NCBI GenBank assembly: GCA_002270295.1
Contig: NISF01000004.1
Location: forward strand, 310,001 to 374,000
Length of the DNA stretch: 64,000 bases
Direction of reading: 5' to 3'
From: Enterobacter sp. 10-1
Lineage (GTDB): Bacteria; Pseudomonadota; Gammaproteobacteria; Enterobacterales; Enterobacteriaceae
Shown: one piece after another, positions 36,583 through 49,212 of the stretch
Numbering within the stretch: the stretch's first letter is position 1
How the letters are laid out: each line of letters opens with the position of its first letter
Translations under genes and position numbers: made by a program
The notes under the pieces: generated by a model
Databases searched by the model: none
What the model was told of the DNA's origin: nothing
The model's input: only the letters and a program-made list of their open reading frames with translations

Positions 36583-36613
36583 TTGACCCTGACGTAACGT
36601 CAGGCTGCAGAGT
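36583..36613 (+). promoter_or_regulatory. MerR-type long-spacer promoter with perfect palindromic operator
   Basis: A near-consensus -35 TTGACC (36583-36588) is followed 19 bases later by a weak -10 CAGAGT (36608-36613). Within the spacer is a perfect palindrome: CCTGACGT (36588-36595), one central A, then ACGTCAGG (36597-36604). MerR-family activators act on 19-base spacers with the operator between the hexamers, so the downstream regulator probably controls itself here. Confidence 0.7.
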
Positions 36614-36642
36614 AGCGCCACTGGCAGACAAAAGGAGCAGTC

Positions 36643-37686
36643 ATGTTAATTCAGGTGGGGGAACTGGCGAAACGCGCCGGAATGACCGTCCGTACGCTGC
36701 ATCACTATGAACAAACCGGGCTGCTGACGCCTTCGGCCAGAAGCGCGGCGGGTTATCGGCTGTACGATCTGGCGGCCGTTCAGCGGCTGCATATGATTAA
36801 GGCGCTGGCACAGGCCGGGCTGGAACTCGCCGCTATTAAGGAGCATCTCGATCGCGGTTCGCTTTCGTTATCCGATTTGCTGGTGCAGCAAATTGCCACC
36901 CTTGATACGCAGCTGCGCACTATTTCAACGCTGCGCGAAAGGCTGGCGCTGCTCCGCGATGAGCTGGGTAGCGGGCATGAACCCGATCTGGAGTCCTGGC
37001 TACAAACCCTGGAGCTTATGAAAATGTACGATCGTTGGTTTAGTCCGCAGGAGCTACAGACGCTGCCGTTCGCAGAACAGGATGAACAGCGCAATCAAAT
37101 CTGGCAGGCGCTGGTCATTGAAGCGCGGCAGCTGATGCAGGAGAACTGCTCGCCTGATTCGCCGTCGGCGATGGCGCTGGCTACCCGCTGGATGGAGCGC
37201 CTGGAGCTTGACACCGCCGGGCGGCCGGAGTTTCTCACCCGCCTCAATGAGATGCACGCTGCGGAACCGCAAATGCGCGCGCAAACCGGTATCACGCCCG
37301 AGGTCGTGGACTACATTACCCACGCCTTTGCGCAAAGTAAGCTGGCGATTTGGGCGCGCTATCTGAACGCCGACGAGCTGGCGTTTACCCGTGAGCACTA
37401 CTTCGATCGGCTGATGGAGTGGCCGGGGCTGGTATCGGCGCTGCATCAGGCCTGCGCTGAGCAGACCGATCCGGCATCCGAGGCGGGGCAAAATCTTGCG
37501 CGGCAGTGGCTGGCGCTGTTCCAGTCGTATGCCGGCACCAGCCCGCAGACCCAGCAAAAGTTTCGCCACGCGATGGAGCGCGAACCGCATCTGATGAAGG
37601 GGACGTGGATGACGCCGCCGGTGCTCGGCTGGCTCCAGCAGGCGATAGGCGTGATGATGCAGGCGCGAACGCCCGCATCCCGCTAG
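36643..37686 (+). CDS. albA: MerR-family regulator with albicidin-binding (AlbA/TipAS-like) domain
   Basis: 347 residues. The N-terminal 70 are a MerR helix-turn-helix ('[20 protein letters not shown]'), followed by a dimerisation coiled coil (about 75-115) and a TipAS-type ligand-binding domain (about 128-345: '[20 protein letters not shown]', '[20 protein letters not shown]', '[15 protein letters not shown]'-like). The C-terminal part closely resembles the albicidin resistance protein AlbA of K. oxytoca, which binds and sequesters the gyrase-inhibiting antibiotic. An internal start at 37024 would yield just that domain. The gene ends at 37686, directly abutting the convergent dauA stop with no spacer. 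Confidence 0.88.
   Translation: MLIQVGELAKRAGMTVRTLHHYEQTGLLTPSARSAAGYRLYDLAAVQRLHMIKALAQAGLELAAIKEHLDRGSLSLSDLLVQQIATLDTQLRTISTLRERLALLRDELGSGHEPDLESWLQTLELMKMYDRWFSPQELQTLPFAEQDEQRNQIWQALVIEARQLMQENCSPDSPSAMALATRWMERLELDTAGRPEFLTRLNEMHAAEPQMRAQTGITPEVVDYITHAFAQSKLAIWARYLNADELAFTREHYFDRLMEWPGLVSALHQACAEQTDPASEAGQNLARQWLALFQSYAGTSPQTQQKFRHAMEREPHLMKGTWMTPPVLGWLQQAIGVMMQARTPASR
37011..37026 (+). promoter_or_regulatory. Internal ribosome binding site and start for a short AlbA form
   Basis: GGAG at 37011-37014 lies nine bases before an in-frame ATG at 37024 (MYDRWFSPQ). Translation from here gives 220 residues lacking the DNA-binding domain, close to the size and start of the originally described K. 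oxytoca AlbA. TipA-type genes are known to make long and short forms this way. Confidence 0.65.
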
Positions 37687-39366
37687 TTAAATATCCGCCA
37701 GCGCGGCGTTGCGATCGGGGTAGAAGCTCAGGCGTCCGGCAATGGGCTGGACTCCGGCGCGCGCCAGGGTACGCAGCGGCTGAAACTCCAGATTAGACAC
37801 CCGCAGCTCGCAGCCTTCCGGCAGCTTTTTCACGAAGCGCTGGAAGGCATCCAGGCCGCCGGCGTCCAGCACCGGCACCGCATCCCATTTCAGCACCACG
37901 ATCCGCTTACCCTCAATCCGCGTTTCCAGATCGTTAAACAGCCCCTCGGCGGCGGCGAAGAACAGCGGGCCGATAACCCGCAGCACCAGCACGTCGTCGG
38001 GCACGTCTACGTTGACCGGGGCCAGGCGCGTCATGCGGGCGATACGGCGCATAAACAGCAGCGAAGCCAGCACGATACCGACGCTAATCGCGATGACCAT
38101 ATCAAACAGCACCGTCAGCGACATGCACATCAGCATGACCACGATGTCGTCTTTTGGCGCGTAGCGCAGCAAATTCACCACCTTGTGCGCTTCGCTCATA
38201 TTCCACGCCACCATCAGCAGCAGCGCCGCCATCGCCGAAAGCGGCAGCCAGGAGAGCAGCGGGGCAAGGATCAGCAGCGCCATGATCACCAGCAGCGCAT
38301 GGATCACCGCGGAGATCGGTGAGGTCGCCCCGGCGCGCACGTTTGCCGCCGAGCGGGCAATCGCCGCGGTCGCGGTAATGCCGCCGAAGAAAGGCGCGAC
38401 GATATTGCCCAGACCCTGACCAATCAGCTCGCTGTTAGCCTTATGCTTGGTGCCGGTCATACCATCCAGCACCACCGCGCACAGCAGCGATTCAATGGCG
38501 CCGAGCATCGCCATTGAGAATGCCGCCGGCAGCAGCGCCTGCAGCGAAGCCCAGCTGAGGGTGAAATCAGAGCCCGGCATATCCCAGGGCAGCACCAGCT
38601 GCGGCAGCAGCTGCGGAATGCCGCTTCCCTGGCTGCCGTCGGCGAGCGTGTAGTGGAACTGGGAGCCGATGGTAGCGACGTGGCCGCCCAACAGGGTGAC
38701 AACCGCCATCACCGCACAGCCCGCCAGCAGCGCGGGAAGATGACCCGGCAGGCGGATCCCAAGGCGCGGCCAGATGATGAGGATTGCAAGCGTCACGATG
38801 CCAATCGCGGCGTCGCCAACGTTGATCGTCGGCAGCGCCATAATCAGTGCGGAGACTTTCTGCAAATAGTGCTCCGGCACGTGCGCCATCTGCAGGCCAA
38901 GGAAGTCCTTAATCTGCATGGTACCGATAGTAATCCCGATACCTGAGGTAAACCCGAGGGTCACCGAGAGCGGGATATATTCAATCAGCCGCCCGAAGCG
39001 GGCCAGGCCGAAGAGAATTAAAAAAATACCGGACATCAGCGTCGCGACCAGCAGCCCGGCGAGGCCAAACTGCTGCGATACCGGGTAGAGGATCACCACA
39101 AAGGCGGCGGTCGGGCCGGAAACGCTAAAGCGCGAGCCGCCGGTCAGCGCAATGATGATCCCGGCGACGGCGGAGGTATAGAGTCCGTACTGCGGCGCTA
39201 CGCCGCTGCCAATTGCCAGAGCCATTGCCAGCGGAATGGCAATAATCCCCACCGTTATCCCGGCAATCAGGTCGCGGGTGAAGCGCGAAGCGGTATATTT
39301 TTCTTTCCAGCAGGCGTCGATGAGAGCGCGGAAAGGCATCACGTGTGAGGAGAATAATCTGTTCAC
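37687..39366 (-). CDS. dauA: C4-dicarboxylate transporter DauA (SulP family)
   Basis: The 559-residue protein is a SLC26/SulP transporter with 10-12 membrane segments (for example '[20 protein letters not shown]', the SulP signature '[20 protein letters not shown]', in part) and a C-terminal cytoplasmic STAS domain (about 440-550, '[19 protein letters not shown]'). E. coli DauA (YchM) imports succinate and related dicarboxylic acids at low pH. Position upstream of prs is conserved. An earlier in-frame methionine choice changes little. Confidence 0.94.
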   Translation of the reverse strand: MNRLFSSHVMPFRALIDACWKEKYTASRFTRDLIAGITVGIIAIPLAMALAIGSGVAPQYGLYTSAVAGIIIALTGGSRFSVSGPTAAFVVILYPVSQQFGLAGLLVATLMSGIFLILFGLARFGRLIEYIPLSVTLGFTSGIGITIGTMQIKDFLGLQMAHVPEHYLQKVSALIMALPTINVGDAAIGIVTLAILIIWPRLGIRLPGHLPALLAGCAVMAVVTLLGGHVATIGSQFHYTLADGSQGSGIPQLLPQLVLPWDMPGSDFTLSWASLQALLPAAFSMAMLGAIESLLCAVVLDGMTGTKHKANSELIGQGLGNIVAPFFGGITATAAIARSAANVRAGATSPISAVIHALLVIMALLILAPLLSWLPLSAMAALLLMVAWNMSEAHKVVNLLRYAPKDDIVVMLMCMSLTVLFDMVIAISVGIVLASLLFMRRIARMTRLAPVNVDVPDDVLVLRVIGPLFFAAAEGLFNDLETRIEGKRIVVLKWDAVPVLDAGGLDAFQRFVKKLPEGCELRVSNLEFQPLRTLARAGVQPIAGRLSFYPDRNAALADI

Positions 39367-39457
39367 GATAATGTTTCATCCATGGGCATGGGCGCATCAT
39401 CTGTCAACTAAATGGCAGGTGAAGGAGGCAATAGTCATACAAATTGGTTTGAGAGAC

Positions 39458-39482
39458 AAAAAAACCCGCCTCAGCGGGTTTC
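39458..39482 (-). terminator. Rho-independent terminator of prs
   Basis: AAACCCGC (39462-39469) pairs with GCGGGTTT (39474-39481) around CTCA. On the minus strand the hairpin is followed by a run of seven T residues (39464-39458), shortly after the prs stop. Confidence 0.88.
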
Positions 39483-39498
39483 TTTGGGCCGTGCTCGA

Positions 39499-40530
<1,032 letters not shown>

Positions 40531-40628
40531 TTAAAGAGAGCGATGCAACGTCTGGAACAGGGTGACGTTGTCACCGTAACTCAATTTGCCCGGCGTACTT
40601 ATCGTTGCTCACGCTAAAACGGAGCAAC

Positions 40629-41480
40629 TTAGAGTAGGGCTAGCCTGAGCGGCGAGATGTTAACTCCTCGCGCAACAAAGCCTTGTAGCCATTCCGGGGC
40701 TTTCTCCAGCACCTGACGAGCGGCAGATTCGGTGTCAAATTCAGCAAAGACACACGCTCCTGTGCCAGTCAGGCGCGACGGCGCATATTCTAACAGCCAG
40801 GAAAGCGCCGCATCAACCTCGCGAAAACGTTTTCTTGCGATAACCTCGCAATCGTTGCGAAATTCACATTTTAGCAACGTATTTATTGACCTGATTGGGG
40901 TATCTCGTGGTAGCTCGGGGTCGCGAAAGATGATCGGAGTAGGAATGCTGACGCCAGGGTGGGCGACGAGGTACCACTTTTCCTGCGGTTCGACCGGGGT
41001 CAGAATTTCGCCGATGCCTTCGGCAAAGGCCGCATGACCGCGGACGAAAACCGGCACATCGGCGCCGAGCTGCAGCCCGAGCGTTGCCAGCTGGTCTTCA
41101 GACAGCCCGCAGCCCCAAAGCTGATTCAGCGCTACCAGCACCGTGGCGGCGTTGGACGAACCGCCGCCCAGCCCGCCGCCCATCGGCAGGCGCTTCTCGA
41201 TGCTGATATCGGCGCCGCTGCCGGCTGCCAGCCGCCCGCGTTCTGCCGCCGCCTGCATCAGCAGCCTGGCGGCGCGAATAATCAAATTCTCTTCATTCGG
41301 CACGCCGTCCACCGGCGTCAGCAGGCGCAGTTCGCCGTCATCGCGCGCTTCTATGGTTAACGTATCGCCATAATCGAGAAACTGGAACAGCGTCTGCAGC
41401 TGGTGATAACCGTCGGCGCGCTGCCCGGTAATATATAAAAACAGGTTCAGCTTCGCGGGAGAGGGCCAGCGGGTCATCAT
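40629..41480 (-). CDS. ispE: 4-(cytidine 5'-diphospho)-2-C-methyl-D-erythritol kinase
   Basis: 283 residues of the GHMP kinase family. It phosphorylates CDP-methylerythritol in the MEP isoprenoid pathway. The ATP loop '[18 protein letters not shown]' and the N-terminal '[20 protein letters not shown]' with catalytic lysine are visible, as is the C-terminal '[12 protein letters not shown]' glycine motif. Its start overlaps the lolB stop by 4 bases. Confidence 0.96.
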   Translation of the reverse strand: MMTRWPSPAKLNLFLYITGQRADGYHQLQTLFQFLDYGDTLTIEARDDGELRLLTPVDGVPNEENLIIRAARLLMQAAAERGRLAAGSGADISIEKRLPMGGGLGGGSSNAATVLVALNQLWGCGLSEDQLATLGLQLGADVPVFVRGHAAFAEGIGEILTPVEPQEKWYLVAHPGVSIPTPIIFRDPELPRDTPIRSINTLLKCEFRNDCEVIARKRFREVDAALSWLLEYAPSRLTGTGACVFAEFDTESAARQVLEKAPEWLQGFVARGVNISPLRLALL

Positions 41481-42088
41481 TTCACAATCCAGTTATCCAT
41501 TTTCAGCTTGATGCGCTGACTGCCGTTGTTGAGCTCCATATTGGCCGGCAGCGATGGCGTGGTATCGCTGGTATATCCGCCGTAGGTGACGCGCCAGGTT
41601 TTGCCGTTTTGCGTATAGTTCAGGGTGCTCAAACGATACTGCTGATCGAGGGTGTAGTCGGTCGCATCCCCCGGCAGGCCGACGATCCACTGACGCAGGC
41701 TGTTCAGCGGGATCGGCATTCCGGTCAGACGGCCAATCATCTCTTCCGCGTCGGTTGCGGTGTAGGTCTGACCCTTGTTATCGATCAGCGTCACGCTACC
41801 CGGCTGCGCGGTGAGCGACAGCTCGGTGCTGCCCAGCGGGTTGGTCAGCAGCAGGCGGTAGCGATCCTGACCGGTCTGCTGCCAGAAGAAACGGGCGTAA
41901 ACCTTTTGCTCGTCTGAAAGATAAGCAAAGGCGCCGCGGGTCTGGAACTGGCTAAGATTGCGGACATCCTGCTGGTGCTGACGCCACTGCGGCGAGTCCG
42001 GGCTTTTACCGGGGCCTTTCGGGGCGTTGAGCGTACAGGCGGTCAGGACCAGGCTTGCCAGGGGCAACAGGCGGAGCAGTCGATTCAT
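41477..42088 (-). CDS. lolB: Outer-membrane lipoprotein receptor LolB
   Basis: 203 residues with a lipoprotein signal: '[16 protein letters not shown]' with Cys18 as the lipidated residue, then '[17 protein letters not shown]'. LolB takes lipoproteins from LolA and inserts them into the outer membrane. It starts the lolB-ispE-prs operon and is divergent from hemA across a 271-base gap, the conserved enterobacterial layout. Confidence 0.95.
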   Translation of the reverse strand: MNRLLRLLPLASLVLTACTLNAPKGPGKSPDSPQWRQHQQDVRNLSQFQTRGAFAYLSDEQKVYARFFWQQTGQDRYRLLLTNPLGSTELSLTAQPGSVTLIDNKGQTYTATDAEEMIGRLTGMPIPLNSLRQWIVGLPGDATDYTLDQQYRLSTLNYTQNGKTWRVTYGGYTSDTTPSLPANMELNNGSQRIKLKMDNWIVK

Positions 42089-42359
42089 AATGATGACAAA
42101 TCCTTGATGTCTACAGTGAAATCCGGCGAAGAGTGAATACGCACACGATTTGTGTAGCGGGTTACAATAATAACCTTTAATGCTAGCGTTGCCCGGCGGT
42201 AGCGTCTACGTTCAAATTGTCTGAAATCAAAAAATTACCGTTAGTGGCTGTTACGCATTGGCTATTACTCCAAAAGGGGAGCGTCTCTTTTATTGATTCC
42301 GCGCATCCTGTATGATGCGCTCAGACTAACCTTAGCAACGCTGGTACTACTCCCTCACA

Positions 42360-43616
42360 ATGACCCTTTTAGCTCTTGGCATTAATCACAAAACAGCCCC
42401 GATAGCGCTGCGAGAACGCGTAACGTTTTCGCCGGACACGCTCGATGAGGCGCTGGAGAGCTTGCTGGCTCAGCCAATGGTGCAGGGAGGTGTGGTGCTG
42501 TCGACCTGTAACCGCACGGAGCTCTATCTCAGCGTTGAGGAGCAGGATAATCTGCAGGAAGTGCTCATCCGCTGGCTGTGTGATTACCACCATCTTAATG
42601 AAGACGATCTGCGAAACAGCCTCTACTGGCACCAGGATAACGATGCGGTCAGCCATCTGATGCGCGTCGCCAGCGGCCTGGATTCGCTGGTGCTCGGCGA
42701 GCCGCAGATCCTCGGCCAGGTTAAAAAAGCCTTTGCTGATTCCAGCCGCGGGCATCTCAACGTCAGCGAGCTGGAGCGGATGTTCCAGAAGTCATTCTCC
42801 GTTGCTAAGCGCGTGCGGACCGAGACGGACATTGGCGCCAGCGCGGTCTCCGTCGCATTCGCCGCCTGTACGCTGGCGCGACAAATCTTTGAATCGCTGT
42901 CGAGCGTTACCGTACTGCTGGTTGGCGCCGGGGAGACCATCGAACTGGTGGCCCGCCACCTGCGCGAGCACCACGTACGCAAAATGGTCATTGCCAACCG
43001 CACCCGTGAACGCGCCCAGGTGCTGGCTGATGAAGTCGGCGCTGAGGTTATCGCCTTGAGCGACATCGATGAACGGCTGAAAGACGCCGATATTATTATC
43101 ACTTCCACCGCCAGCCCGCTGCCGATAATTGGCAAAGGGATGGTGGAACGTGCGCTGAAGGCGCGCCGCAATCAGCCGATGCTGCTGGTCGATATCGCGG
43201 TGCCCCGCGACGTCGAGCCTGAAGTGGGCAAGCTGGCGAACGCCTATCTCTACAGCGTGGACGACCTGCAAAACATCATTCAGCACAACCTGGCGCAGCG
43301 TAAAGCCGCCGCGGTGCAGGCGGAATCGATCGTCGAGCAGGAAACCAGCGAATTTATGGCTTGGCTGCGCGCCCAGAGCGCGAGCGAGACTATCCGCGAA
43401 TATCGCTCCCAGTCCGAACAGGTCCGCGAGGAGCTGACGCTAAAAGCGCTGGCGGCGCTGGAGCAGGGCGGCGATGCCCAGGAAATCATGCAGGACCTGG
43501 CGCGTAAGCTGACTAACCGCCTGATCCACGCGCCAACCAAATCTCTTCAGCAGGCTGCCCGTGACGGGGACGATGAACGTCTGCATATTCTGCGCAACAG
43601 CCTCGGGCTGGAATAG
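42360..43616 (+). CDS. hemA: Glutamyl-tRNA reductase
   Basis: 418 residues, same as E. coli. It reduces glutamyl-tRNA to glutamate 1-semialdehyde, the first committed step of haem synthesis. '[19 protein letters not shown]' opens the protein; the catalytic cysteine is in '[13 protein letters not shown]' (about residue 50). The NADPH fold carries '[18 protein letters not shown]' and a dimerisation helix ends the protein. The 271-base gap to lolB holds the promoters of both genes; no riboswitch was recognised there. Confidence 0.97.
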   Translation: MTLLALGINHKTAPIALRERVTFSPDTLDEALESLLAQPMVQGGVVLSTCNRTELYLSVEEQDNLQEVLIRWLCDYHHLNEDDLRNSLYWHQDNDAVSHLMRVASGLDSLVLGEPQILGQVKKAFADSSRGHLNVSELERMFQKSFSVAKRVRTETDIGASAVSVAFAACTLARQIFESLSSVTVLLVGAGETIELVARHLREHHVRKMVIANRTRERAQVLADEVGAEVIALSDIDERLKDADIIITSTASPLPIIGKGMVERALKARRNQPMLLVDIAVPRDVEPEVGKLANAYLYSVDDLQNIIQHNLAQRKAAAVQAESIVEQETSEFMAWLRAQSASETIREYRSQSEQVREELTLKALAALEQGGDAQEIMQDLARKLTNRLIHAPTKSLQQAARDGDDERLHILRNSLGLE

Positions 43617-43658
43617 CGCCATTTCTCTCTTTTTTCAGGACAGGGTTAATTCACACCT

Positions 43659-44741
43659 ATGAAGCCTTCTATTGTTGCCAAACTGGAAGCTCTGTACGAA
43701 CGCCATGAGGAAGTTCAGGCGCTGCTGGGGGATGCTGCGACCATCGCCGATCAGGATCGGTTCCGCGCGCTGTCGCGCGAGTACGCGCAGCTGAGCGACG
43801 TTGCACGCTGTTACACCGAATGGCGCCAGGTGCAGGATGATATTGAAACCGCGCAGATGATGCTTGACGATCCGGAGATGCGCGAAATGGCGCAGGAAGA
43901 GCTGCGCGACGCCAAAGATAAGAGCGAAGAGATGGAGCAGCAGCTGCAGGTTCTGCTGCTGCCGAAAGATCCGGACGATGAGCGTAACGCCTTTGTCGAA
44001 GTCCGCGCCGGTACCGGCGGGGACGAAGCGGCGCTGTTTGCCGGGGATCTGTTCCGCATGTACAGCCGCTATGCGGAAGCCCGCCGCTGGCGCGTGGAGA
44101 TCCTCAGCGCCAACGAAGGCGAGCACGGCGGCTATAAAGAAGTGATTGCTAAAATCAGCGGCGACGGCGTCTACGGCCGGCTGAAGTTCGAGTCCGGCGG
44201 CCACCGCGTACAGCGCGTGCCGGCGACCGAATCCCAGGGGCGTATCCACACTTCCGCCTGTACCGTCGCGGTGATGCCGGAGCTGCCGGAAGCCGAAATG
44301 CCGGACATCAACCCGGCCGATCTGCGTATCGACACCTTCCGCTCCTCCGGGGCGGGCGGGCAGCACGTTAACACCACCGATTCCGCTATTCGTATTACCC
44401 ACTTACCGACCGGTATCGTCGTTGAGTGCCAGGACGAACGCTCCCAGCACAAAAACAAAGCGAAAGCGCTGTCGGTGCTGGGTTCGCGCATTCGCGCCGC
44501 GGAAGTGGCCAAGCGTCAGCAGGCGGAAGCGTCTACCCGACGTAACCTGCTGGGCAGCGGCGATCGTAGCGATCGTAACCGCACCTATAACTTCCCGCAG
44601 GGCCGCGTGACCGACCACCGCATCAACCTGACGCTCTACCGTCTGGATGAAACGATGGAAGGTAAGCTGGATATGCTCATTGAGCCGATTGTCCAGGAGT
44701 ACCAGGCCGATCAGCTGGCAGCGCTTTCCGAGCAGGAATGA
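43659..44741 (+). CDS. prfA: Peptide chain release factor 1
   Basis: 360 residues. It releases peptides at UAA and UAG. The catalytic GGQ loop is at residues 233-235 within '[16 protein letters not shown]', and the stop-reading PAT motif lies in '[17 protein letters not shown]'. It starts 42 bases after hemA, and its stop overlaps the prmC ATG as ATGA. The glutamine of GGQ is methylated by PrmC, its operon neighbour. Confidence 0.98.
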   Translation: MKPSIVAKLEALYERHEEVQALLGDAATIADQDRFRALSREYAQLSDVARCYTEWRQVQDDIETAQMMLDDPEMREMAQEELRDAKDKSEEMEQQLQVLLLPKDPDDERNAFVEVRAGTGGDEAALFAGDLFRMYSRYAEARRWRVEILSANEGEHGGYKEVIAKISGDGVYGRLKFESGGHRVQRVPATESQGRIHTSACTVAVMPELPEAEMPDINPADLRIDTFRSSGAGGQHVNTTDSAIRITHLPTGIVVECQDERSQHKNKAKALSVLGSRIRAAEVAKRQQAEASTRRNLLGSGDRSDRNRTYNFPQGRVTDHRINLTLYRLDETMEGKLDMLIEPIVQEYQADQLAALSEQE

Positions 44742-45595
44742 TGATTTTTCAACAGTGGCTGGCGCAGGCGATTGCCCGACTGAGCGACAGCGAAAGCCCG
44801 CGCCGCGACGCGGAGATCCTGCTGGGACACGTGACCGGCAGGGCGCGGACCTGGCTCCTCGCCTTTGGCGAAACGGCGCTCACTGACGACCAGCTGGCCG
44901 AGCTGGAGGCGCTGCTGAGCCGCCGTCAGCGCGGCGAGCCGATCGCGCATCTGGTGGGGCAGCGCGAATTCTGGTCGCTGCCGCTGCTGGTGTCACCGGC
45001 GACCCTGATCCCGCGTCCGGACACCGAGTGTCTCGTCGAGCAGGCGCTGGCGCGGCTGCCGGCGACGCCGTGTCGGATCCTCGATTTAGGTACCGGCACC
45101 GGCGCGATTGCGCTGGCGTTAGCCAGCGAGCGTCCGGACTGCCGGGTGACGGCGGTCGATTTTATGCCCGACGCCGCCGCGTTAGCCGCGCGCAACGTGG
45201 CTCAGCTCGGCATCACCAACGTGACGGTGCTGCAGAGCAACTGGTTCAGCGCGCTGGCGGGCCAGCAGTTTGAAGCCATCGTCAGCAACCCGCCCTATAT
45301 CGACGAAACCGACCCGCATCTTGCGCAAGGCGACGTTCGCTTCGAGCCGAAAACGGCGCTTGTCGCCGCCGATAACGGTCTGGCCGATCTGGCGCACATC
45401 GTTCGCCAGGGGCGTCATTTCCTGACGCCTGATGGCATAATGCTGCTGGAGCATGGCTGGACGCAGGGCGCCGCGGTGCGCGGGCTGTTCCACGACGCGG
45501 GATATATTGATGTTGTGACCTGCCGCGATTACGGCGATAACGACCGCCTGACGTTAGGACGTTTCCCGGCTACGGATAAGAAGGTTGACGTATGA
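44738..45595 (+). CDS. prmC: Release factor glutamine methyltransferase PrmC (HemK)
   Basis: 285 residues. The SAM-binding motif '[16 protein letters not shown]' and the substrate motif NPPY (residues 184-187) are present, with an N-terminal helical domain that recognises release factors. It methylates the GGQ glutamine of RF1 and RF2. Overlap with prfA (ATGA) and with sirB2 (4 bases) shows tight coupling. ATG 44741 directly after the first is an alternative start. Confidence 0.96.
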   Translation: MMIFQQWLAQAIARLSDSESPRRDAEILLGHVTGRARTWLLAFGETALTDDQLAELEALLSRRQRGEPIAHLVGQREFWSLPLLVSPATLIPRPDTECLVEQALARLPATPCRILDLGTGTGAIALALASERPDCRVTAVDFMPDAAALAARNVAQLGITNVTVLQSNWFSALAGQQFEAIVSNPPYIDETDPHLAQGDVRFEPKTALVAADNGLADLAHIVRQGRHFLTPDGIMLLEHGWTQGAAVRGLFHDAGYIDVVTCRDYGDNDRLTLGRFPATDKKVDV

Positions 45596-45984
45596 ATCTG
45601 TTTAACGCGGTGCTGTATCTGCATATCGCGGCGGTGGTCGTGTCGGTCAGCCTGTTCGCGTTACGCTACTGGTGGAGCTACAGCGGCAGCCCGTGGCTTA
45701 ATCGGCGCTGGGTACGTATCGTCCCGCACTGTAGCGACACGCTACTATTTCTTAGCGGCGCCGGATTAATGGCAATAACGCACTATCTGCCGTTTACTGA
45801 AGACGGCACATGGCTGACTGAGAAGCTGTTTGGCGTTATTATTTACATTGCATTGGGTTTTATCGCGCTGGGCCGTCGGCGTCCGCGCAGCCAGCAGAGC
45901 AGGTTTATCGCTTTCCTGCTGGCTTTGGTGGTGTTGTTCATCATCATACAACTCGCCATCACAAGAACACCGTTACTGGGGTAA
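45592..45984 (+). CDS. sirB2: SirB2 family inner-membrane protein
   Basis: 130 residues with four hydrophobic segments ('AVLYLHIAAVVVSVSLFALR', 'IVPHCSDTLLFLSGAGLMAI', 'LFGVIIYIALGFIALG', 'FIAFLLALVVLFIIIQLAI'). It matches SirB2 (YchQ). The name comes from a past link to Salmonella invasion gene expression; molecular function is unknown. It overlaps prmC by 4 bases and is followed by sirB1 after 3 bases. Confidence 0.93.
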   Translation: MNLFNAVLYLHIAAVVVSVSLFALRYWWSYSGSPWLNRRWVRIVPHCSDTLLFLSGAGLMAITHYLPFTEDGTWLTEKLFGVIIYIALGFIALGRRRPRSQQSRFIAFLLALVVLFIIIQLAITRTPLLG

Positions 45985-45987
45985 GTC

Positions 45988-46800
45988 ATGAGGTCACTAG
46001 CTGATTTCGAATTTAATAAAGCGCCACTGTGCGATGGAATGGTCCTCATTTCTGAATTGATCCGCGACGACTTTCCAACAGGTTACGTGCAGGACGAGCT
46101 GGAGCGGCTGCTGAGCCTGGCGCAGGAAGAGATCGCGACCTCGTGGGATCAGGAGCGTCAGCTGGAGCGGCTGCTGGAGCTTTTCTATCATGAATGGGGC
46201 TTCAGAGACTCCCACGGCGTCTACCGGCTGTCCGATGCCCTGTGGATTGATAAGGTATTGATTAACCGTCAGGGGAGCGCCGCGTCGCTGGGGGCGATCG
46301 TGCTGTGGATTGCCCAGCGCATGTCTCTGCCGGTGGTGCCGGTGATTTTCCCGACGCAGATGCTGCTGCGCGCAGACCCTGAAACCAGCGAAGAGATGTG
46401 GCTGATTAACCCGTTCAACGGGGAAACGCTGAACGAGCACACGCTGGAAGTGTGGCTGAAGGGCAATATTAGCCCGGTGGCCGAGCTGTTCAATGAGGAT
46501 CTTGATGAAGCGGATAACGCGGAAGTGATCCACAAGCTGCTCGACACCTTAAAATCGGCGCTAATGGAAGAGCGGCAGATGGAGCTGGCCCTGCGCGCCA
46601 GCGAAGCGCTGCTGCAGTTCAATCCGGAAGACCCGTACGAGATCCGCGACCGCGGGCTGATTTACGCCCAGCTCGAGTGCGACCACGTTGCGCTGCTGGA
46701 TCTGAACTATTTCGTCGAACAGTGCCCTGAAGACCCGATCAGCGAAATGATCCGCGCGCAAATCAACACGATTTCGCACAAACAAATTACATTGCATTAG
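45988..46800 (+). CDS. sirB1: SirB1 (YchA) family protein with transglutaminase-like and TPR regions
   Basis: 270 residues, soluble. The N-terminal part carries a transglutaminase-like core typical of the family ('FYHEWGFRDSHGVYRLSDAL'), and the C-terminal 70 residues have helical repeat character ('ALRASEALLQFNPEDPYEIR', 'RGLIYAQLECDHVALLDLNY'). Conserved in the prmC-sirB2-sirB1-kdsA order; function is unknown. Confidence 0.93.
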   Translation: MRSLADFEFNKAPLCDGMVLISELIRDDFPTGYVQDELERLLSLAQEEIATSWDQERQLERLLELFYHEWGFRDSHGVYRLSDALWIDKVLINRQGSAASLGAIVLWIAQRMSLPVVPVIFPTQMLLRADPETSEEMWLINPFNGETLNEHTLEVWLKGNISPVAELFNEDLDEADNAEVIHKLLDTLKSALMEERQMELALRASEALLQFNPEDPYEIRDRGLIYAQLECDHVALLDLNYFVEQCPEDPISEMIRAQINTISHKQITLH

Positions 46801-46815
46801 TCGATATACGCGAAT

Positions 46816-46837
46816 ACGCCGCGCTGAGGCGGCGTTT
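46816..46837 (+). terminator. Weak hairpin between sirB1 and kdsA
   Basis: ACGCCGC (46816-46822) pairs with GCGGCGT (46829-46835) around GCTGAG, followed by only TTT. It may act as a partial terminator inside the operon. Confidence 0.5.
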
Positions 46838-46885
46838 ACGTATGACGCGTATTTATCTGGAATGATTCCGGTTACACCCTGATAA

Positions 46886-47749
<864 letters not shown>

Positions 47750-47765
47750 CGGCCCCTGATAAGAC

Positions 47766-47801
47766 AAAAGCCTGTCGGTTGCAAAACCGGCAGGCTTTTT
47801 T
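47766..47801. terminator. Rho-independent terminator of kdsA
   Basis: AAAAGCCTGTCGGTT pairs with AACCGGCAGGCTTTT around GCAA and is followed by a T-run. The symmetric A- and T-runs allow it also to end the convergent chaA transcript. Confidence 0.9.
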
Positions 47802-47846
47802 ATGCGGCAGACCGCAGCGAATCTCCCCCGGCCGGGGGGCGGTGAA

Positions 47847-48947
47847 TCAGGCAAAAATGGTCATCAGATAGGCGGCGAATAGCGCCAGGTGCGCCGCGCC
47901 GTTCAGCACGTTCGTCCGTCCGGTCGAGAAAGATATCTGGCACAGCAGCAGCGAGGCGACCATCACCACCATTTCCGGCGCGCCGAGGCCAAAGTGCAGC
48001 TCATTGCCGGTTAAAAAGGCAATCAGGGTCACTACCGGTACGGTCAGAGAAATGGTGGCCAGCACCGAACCGAAGAACAGATTCATCGCGCGCTGCACCT
48101 GATTGTTTAACACCGCCTTCAGGGCGCCCAGGCCTTCCGGCGAGAGGATCAGCAGCGCCACCAGGAAACCGGTAAAGGCCACCGGCGCGTTCATGCTGGT
48201 CAGGAGCGTCTCCAGCGGGTTGGCGTTCATCTTAGTTACCGCAATCACGGCAATCAGGTGAATGAGCAGCCAGACGGTGTGCCAGCCGCTGCTGTGCGCC
48301 GACGGCTTACCGTGATGCGGGTCATCGTCATCGCCGTCATCTTCATGCTCATAAATAAACAGGCTCTGGTGCGTTTTGGTCTGAATCAACAGGAACACGC
48401 CGTACATGGCCGCAGAAATAAGCGCCACCAGCAGCGCCTGGCCGGTCGAGAAATTGGCGCCAGGCAGGGCCATTGGAAACACCAGCACGATAATCGCCAG
48501 CGGGAACAGGGCGATTAAATACTGCTTAATACCGAACAGATTCATATACTGCGTGGCGAATTTACGCCCGCCCAGCAGCAGCGAGAAGCCGACCAGGCCG
48601 CCGGTAACGATCATGATGATGGAATACAGGGTATCGCGCATCAGCGTCGGCGCGGCGTCGCCGGTAGCCATCAGCGCGGAAATCAGGCTGACTTCAAGAA
48701 TAACCACCGACAGGCTTAAAATTAACGATCCGTACGGCTCGCCCAGGCGGTGGGCCAGCACGTCCGCGTGGCGTACTACGCTGAATGCGCTACTGAGAAT
48801 ACCGACTAACGCCAGAATATTAATCGCAATAACCACTGGCAGTGACTGGCTACTTCCGAAGAAGAAAAGCACCGCCAGTGCCAGCAGCGGAAATACGAGG
48901 GACGTCTCCTTGTGGCGGGTTTTTACCGCCTCATGTGCATGGGTCAT
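47847..48947 (-). CDS. chaA: Sodium-potassium/proton antiporter ChaA
   Basis: 366 residues from ATG 48947 (MTHAHEAVKTRHKETSLVFP), matching E. coli ChaA length; the longer in-frame ATG at 49013 adds an unrelated tail. About eleven membrane helices of the CaCA cation/proton antiporter family are present with the two alpha-repeat motifs around 'RLGEPYGSLILSLSVVILEV' and 'TGFLVALLILSPEGLGALKA', and an acidic loop 'YEHEDDGDDDDPHHGK'. It exports sodium, potassium and calcium at alkaline pH. Confidence 0.96.
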   Translation of the reverse strand: MTHAHEAVKTRHKETSLVFPLLALAVLFFFGSSQSLPVVIAINILALVGILSSAFSVVRHADVLAHRLGEPYGSLILSLSVVILEVSLISALMATGDAAPTLMRDTLYSIIMIVTGGLVGFSLLLGGRKFATQYMNLFGIKQYLIALFPLAIIVLVFPMALPGANFSTGQALLVALISAAMYGVFLLIQTKTHQSLFIYEHEDDGDDDDPHHGKPSAHSSGWHTVWLLIHLIAVIAVTKMNANPLETLLTSMNAPVAFTGFLVALLILSPEGLGALKAVLNNQVQRAMNLFFGSVLATISLTVPVVTLIAFLTGNELHFGLGAPEMVVMVASLLLCQISFSTGRTNVLNGAAHLALFAAYLMTIFA

Positions 48948-49212
48948 GAACCATCTCCATATTGTGCAGGTGTTATAATTATAGATACTGTAAGTTGATA
49001 AAATAACAGACATTACGGAAATTGATTTGTTTTTTTACTTAAATTTACCGCTATCAACCACTAATGGTGTTAGATTGCTATAACCTGCTGTTATTATGCT
49101 TTTATATTTACTATTCAGATAATTACTAAAGTCCACTTCTCACTCCCTCGCGCCTTGCGTAGCGCAATATTGCGTTCCAGACTTAAATTCCAGCCCCTTT
49201 CTGGAGAACACT

